The notes under the pieces are model-generated. The model saw only the letters and a list, made by a program, of their open reading frames with translations, ran no database searches and had not been told where the DNA came from. Below are positions 6,592 through 8,745 of a stretch of 8,745 nt of DNA, one piece after another (within the stretch, counting starts at the first letter, position 1; every line of letters starts with the position of its first letter). Source of the DNA: Gammaproteobacteria bacterium (GTDB taxonomy: Bacteria > Pseudomonadota > Gammaproteobacteria > Natronospirales > REEB76); contig JAGWNO010000085.1 in NCBI GenBank assembly GCA_028871235.1, forward strand, positions 1 through 8,745, written 5' to 3'. A program made the position numbers and the translations under genes.

Positions 6592-7125
6592 TTACAGAAC
6601 CTCAACAGTCAGATTTCGGTTGGTGTAGATGCAAATATCCGCGGCGATGTTGAGCGCGCGTTCGGTGATGCCGCGGGCATCCAGTTCGGTGCTGTCCAGC
6701 AACGCCCGCGCGGCGGCTTGCGCAAACGGCCCGCCGGAGCCGATGGCCATCAGGCCGTTCTCCGGCTCGATGACGTCGCCGTTGCCGGAGACGATGAACG
6801 AGGCGGTCTTGTCGGCGACGCACAGCAGCGCCTCGAGCCGGCGCAGCATGCGGTCGGTGCGCCAGTCCTTGGCCAGTTCCACCGCGGCGCGCGTCAGGTT
6901 GCCGCTGTGCTTGCTGAGTTTCTCCTCGAAGCGCTCGAACAGCGTGAAAGCGTCGGCGGTACCGCCGGCGAATCCCGCCAGCACCTGGTTCTCATAAAGG
7001 CGGCGCACCTTGCGGGCGTTGCTTTTCATCACCGTGTTGTTGAGCGACACCTGGCCGTCGCCGCCCATGGCGACCTTACCGTTGCGGCGGACAGAAAGGA
7101 TGGTGGTGCCGTGGAATTGTTCCAT
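6592..7125 (-). CDS. hslV: HslV, proteolytic subunit of the HslVU protease
   Basis: Threonine peptidase forming the double hexamer of the HslVU protease; related to proteasome beta subunits. From the chosen ATG the protein has 177 residues (E. coli 176). It begins MEQFHGTTILSVRRNG, so the nucleophile is predicted to be Thr7 after removal of a six-residue propeptide cut at Gly6-Thr7; in E. coli the Thr directly follows Met. Other family blocks are AMGGDGQVSL, MKSNARKVRRLY, LAGFAGGTADAFTLFE (49-64), ELAKDWRTDRMLRRLEAL, NGDVIEPENG, AIGSGGPFAQAAARAL and ADICIYTN. The ATG at 7123-7125 has AGGA (7134-7137, complement) eight bases upstream; an in-frame ATG at 7156-7158 would add eleven residues without family support. 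It precedes hslU, the usual order. Confidence 0.96.
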   Translation of the reverse strand: MEQFHGTTILSVRRNGKVAMGGDGQVSLNNTVMKSNARKVRRLYENQVLAGFAGGTADAFTLFERFEEKLSKHSGNLTRAAVELAKDWRTDRMLRRLEALLCVADKTASFIVSGNGDVIEPENGLMAIGSGGPFAQAAARALLDSTELDARGITERALNIAADICIYTNRNLTVEVL

Positions 7126-7133
7126 GTGATGGA

Positions 7134-7137
7134 TCCT
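7134..7137 (-). promoter_or_regulatory. Ribosome binding site that decides the hslV start
   Basis: The complement reads AGGA eight bases before the ATG at 7123-7125. The alternative ATG at 7156-7158 has only a weak GACG in front, which favours the shorter HslV with its nucleophile at Thr7. Confidence 0.65.
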
Positions 7138-7189
7138 GCGAAGCGTGTCTGGGTTCATGCGTCAATATATTTGTTCAACGCCGTTGCTG

Positions 7190-7260
7190 GTGAGGAAGTG
7201 AGGTGTGAGGAGAGAGGCGCGGGAAATCCTGTTGCCTATATCTTACACCTCACCCCTCAC
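7190..7260. repeat. Palindromic GTGAGG/CCTCAC intergenic repeat, copy 2 (xerC-hslV gap)
   Basis: On the + strand GTGAGG (7190-7195) and GTGAGGTGT (7198-7206) face ACACCTCAC (7245-7253) and CCTCAC (7255-7260). This gives a perfect nine-base-pair inner stem and a six-base-pair outer stem separated by a small asymmetric bulge, with a 38-base loop. The loop carries GGCGCGGGA and TATATCTTACA, resembling the GCGCGTGA and GATATCTTTCG of copy 1, in the same order and at almost the same spacing. It fills much of the 164 bp between xerC and hslV. The strong arms and the second copy argue against chance. Confidence 0.65.
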
Positions 7261-7289
7261 AATCTTCGATGTCAAAACAATCGTAGAAA

Positions 7290-8201
7290 TTACCGGTCCG
7301 GGCGACGTTTTTTTGCTCTGGGATGTGCGCTGTCATAGGTGCGGGCAAGATGCTGGAAATCAAGGTGGGTATAGACCTGGGTGGTGCTGATGTTGGCATG
7401 TCCCAGCAGCTCCTGCACGGCGCGCAGGTCGCCGCTGGACTCCAGCAGGTGACTGGCGAAGGAGTGGCGGAACAGGTGCGGATGCACACCCTGCTGGACG
7501 CCCTGGGCGATGCCCCAGCGCCGCATGCGTGTCTGCACCGTGCGCGGTGACAACCTGCCGCCGCGTGTAGCGGTGAACAGCGCCGTGTCTTCGGGCTTCG
7601 CGATCTGCGCGCGTACCTGCAGCCAGGCGCTGAGAGCGCTGAGTGCATGCCGGCCCACCGGCACGATGCGTGTCTTGCTGCCCTTGCCGATGACGCGCAC
7701 GGTGGCATCACCACTGTCCACGTCGTTGAGATCGAGGGAGATGAGTTCCGCCAGACGCAGGCCGGAGGAGTACAGCAGTTCCATGACGGCGTGGTCGCGC
7801 AGGTCTTCCGGTTTGTTGCCGGGATTTTCCAGCAGCTTCGCCATCTGGTCCGGGTCGAGGATCACCGGCAGGCGTTTGCTGGCCTTGGGTGCGCGCACGC
7901 CGTTGGCGGGGTTGTTGCGCACCGCGGTCTCGCGCAGCAGGTAGTTGTAGAAAGTGCGGATGCAGGCCAGTGAACGCTGGATACTGTGGGGCGCAAGTCC
8001 CCGGCGGTGGCGTGCGCTGGTGAAGGCGCGCACATGATGCAGATCCACGTCGTTCCAGTCGGCGATGCCCTGTTGCGCGCAATACTGCCGGAAAGCGGCG
8101 AGATCCCGGGTGTAGGCCGCCACGGTATGTGCCGAGAGGCGGCGTTCGTGGGCCAGATGTGCAGAGAAACGGGTGAGCCAGTCGGTGAGCGTAGCCATCA
8201 T
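7290..8201 (-). CDS. xerC: XerC, site-specific tyrosine recombinase
   Basis: Tyrosine recombinase that, with XerD, resolves chromosome dimers at dif near the terminus. The 303 residues divide into an N-terminal SAM-like DNA-binding domain (about 5-90, HERRLSAHTVAAYTRDL) and a catalytic domain with the full active site: Arg149 (SSGLRLAEL), Lys173 (GKGSK), His242 and Arg245 (HLFRH), His268 (ELLGHANI) and Tyr277 (TQVYTHLD). The C-terminal HLDFQHLARTYDSAHPRAKK is characteristic of XerC rather than XerD. HLFR has Phe where HLLR or HKLR is usual, a mild change. The ATG overlaps the stop of the DUF484 gene as ATGA and is followed by a second ATG; no clear Shine-Dalgarno is seen, so coupled translation is likely. 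The DUF484-xerC pairing is conserved in Gammaproteobacteria (yigA-xerC in E. coli). Confidence 0.95.
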   Translation of the reverse strand: MMATLTDWLTRFSAHLAHERRLSAHTVAAYTRDLAAFRQYCAQQGIADWNDVDLHHVRAFTSARHRRGLAPHSIQRSLACIRTFYNYLLRETAVRNNPANGVRAPKASKRLPVILDPDQMAKLLENPGNKPEDLRDHAVMELLYSSGLRLAELISLDLNDVDSGDATVRVIGKGSKTRIVPVGRHALSALSAWLQVRAQIAKPEDTALFTATRGGRLSPRTVQTRMRRWGIAQGVQQGVHPHLFRHSFASHLLESSGDLRAVQELLGHANISTTQVYTHLDFQHLARTYDSAHPRAKKRRPDR

Positions 8202-8745
8202 TCCGGCAGCAGCGGCCGGATGGCCGCGGCCACGAGTTCGCCGATACGCATGAGAAAGGCGATGCCAAGGGTTGGGCTGAAACGGTCTGCCTCGTGGCTG
8301 CCGACGGCGAGGATGCCGAGCTTGCCGTGCTCGCCCAGCGGCACCAGCGCCACCGAGGCGATGCGTTCCGCCGGTTCGCCGAACAGGAACTCCAGTTGCG
8401 GCGCGCGCAGCCGTCCCACATAAGGCTTGCCCGCCCTGAGGAATTCGCGGAACTGCTCCAGGCCCTGGTCGTCGGCCTTGAGCCAGCGCGCCGGACCGGC
8501 ATCGCCGCCGGCGGCACTCCCGCCGATCAGGAACACGCTCACCTCACTGGCGCCGAAACGGCTGCGCAGTTCCTCGGCGAGGGCATAGAGCCGCTCCGGC
8601 AGCGCATTCGCCTCCAGCAGCGCCACCGCCAGGCGGTTGATGCGTTCGATGAGCGCGTCGTTGGCGCGCGCCACCTCGATGAGATCCACCAGCTTGCGCT
8701 CCACCTGGCGATGCTGCTGGCGCAGGACTTCCACCTGCCGTTCGA
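8198..8745 (-). CDS. DUF484 (GAF-like) protein upstream of xerC, 5' partial
   Basis: The last 181 residues of a DUF484 family protein, a YigA-like gene normally found just before xerC; its function is unknown. The visible N-terminal part is a charged helix (ERQVEVLRQQHRQVERKL, then DLIEVARANDALIERINRL) likely to form a coiled coil. A GAF-like domain follows, with RFGASEVSVFLIGG, ASVALVPLGEHGKLGILAVGS and DRFSPTLGIAFLMRIGELV. The GTG at 8732-8734 could be taken as a start, but the frame stays open to the right edge and the residues before it (ERQ) continue the family's helix, so the true start lies outside. Stop and xerC ATG overlap by four bases. Confidence 0.88.
   Translation of the reverse strand, partial: ERQVEVLRQQHRQVERKLVDLIEVARANDALIERINRLAVALLEANALPERLYALAEELRSRFGASEVSVFLIGGSAAGGDAGPARWLKADDQGLEQFREFLRAGKPYVGRLRAPQLEFLFGEPAERIASVALVPLGEHGKLGILAVGSHEADRFSPTLGIAFLMRIGELVAAAIRPLLPE

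Noticed and set aside
7270..7275. TTGACA on the - strand after xerC as the -35 of an hslV promoter.
   Set aside because: No -10 at 15-19 bp; the nearest candidate, TAAGAT, is 24 bp away. A TATATT at 7164-7169 has no matching -35, and no sigma-32 type heat-shock promoter could be made out.
7263..7287. Imperfect hairpin (seven of eight pairs, nine-base loop) just after the xerC stop, as a terminator.
   Set aside because: AT-rich weak stem with no following T-run; insufficient to call.
1..8745. Search for a new defence, mobile or otherwise undescribed multi-gene system.
   Set aside because: Every stretch of coding size is explained by a recognised family, there is no transposase, integrase of mobile type, toxin-antitoxin pair or CRISPR array, and no gap is large enough to hide one.

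Overview
The window is high-GC DNA that reads as a gammaproteobacterial chromosome. The gene order hslV-hslU-DUF971-ubiE-ubiJ-ubiB behind DUF484-xerC, and the protein sequences, fit free-living Gammaproteobacteria. A fused thiosulfate dehydrogenase/cytochrome at the left edge suggests a sulfur-oxidising lineage (inference). It is mainly housekeeping DNA with few signs of recent transfer, and I did not find a new multi-gene system.

Layout. At the left edge, on the + strand, is the 3' part of a multiheme cytochrome c, best read as a TsdB-TsdA fusion whose first heme domain lies outside the window. Its stop is 21 bp from the convergent stop of a small VOC (glyoxalase-fold) protein. Everything from there to the right edge is on the - strand. 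In transcription order (right to left) the genes are a DUF484/GAF-like protein (5' end off the window), xerC, hslV, hslU, a DUF971 protein, ubiE, ubiJ, ubiB and the VOC gene.

How the genes work together. DUF484-xerC is an ATGA-overlapping pair; XerC is one of the two recombinases that resolve chromosome dimers. HslV and HslU form the two-component ATP-dependent protease, and the DUF971 gene follows hslU after only 5 bp. UbiE, UbiJ and UbiB are a methyltransferase, a lipid-binding scaffold and an atypical kinase/ATPase of ubiquinone synthesis. They are tightly coupled: ubiJ starts on a TTG overlapping the ubiE stop, and the ubiB ATG overlaps the ubiJ stop. A quinone pathway beside a cytochrome that feeds thiosulfate electrons to the respiratory chain is compatible, but the opposite strands argue against co-transcription.

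Non-coding DNA. No gap exceeds 170 bp. The two largest, on either side of hslV, each hold a diverged copy of a roughly 71-74 bp palindromic GTGAGG/CCTCAC repeat, the least expected structure in the window. The gap before ubiE holds a GC-rich hairpin and an extended -10 promoter candidate. I saw no tRNA, rRNA, CRISPR array, transposase or convincing intrinsic terminator.
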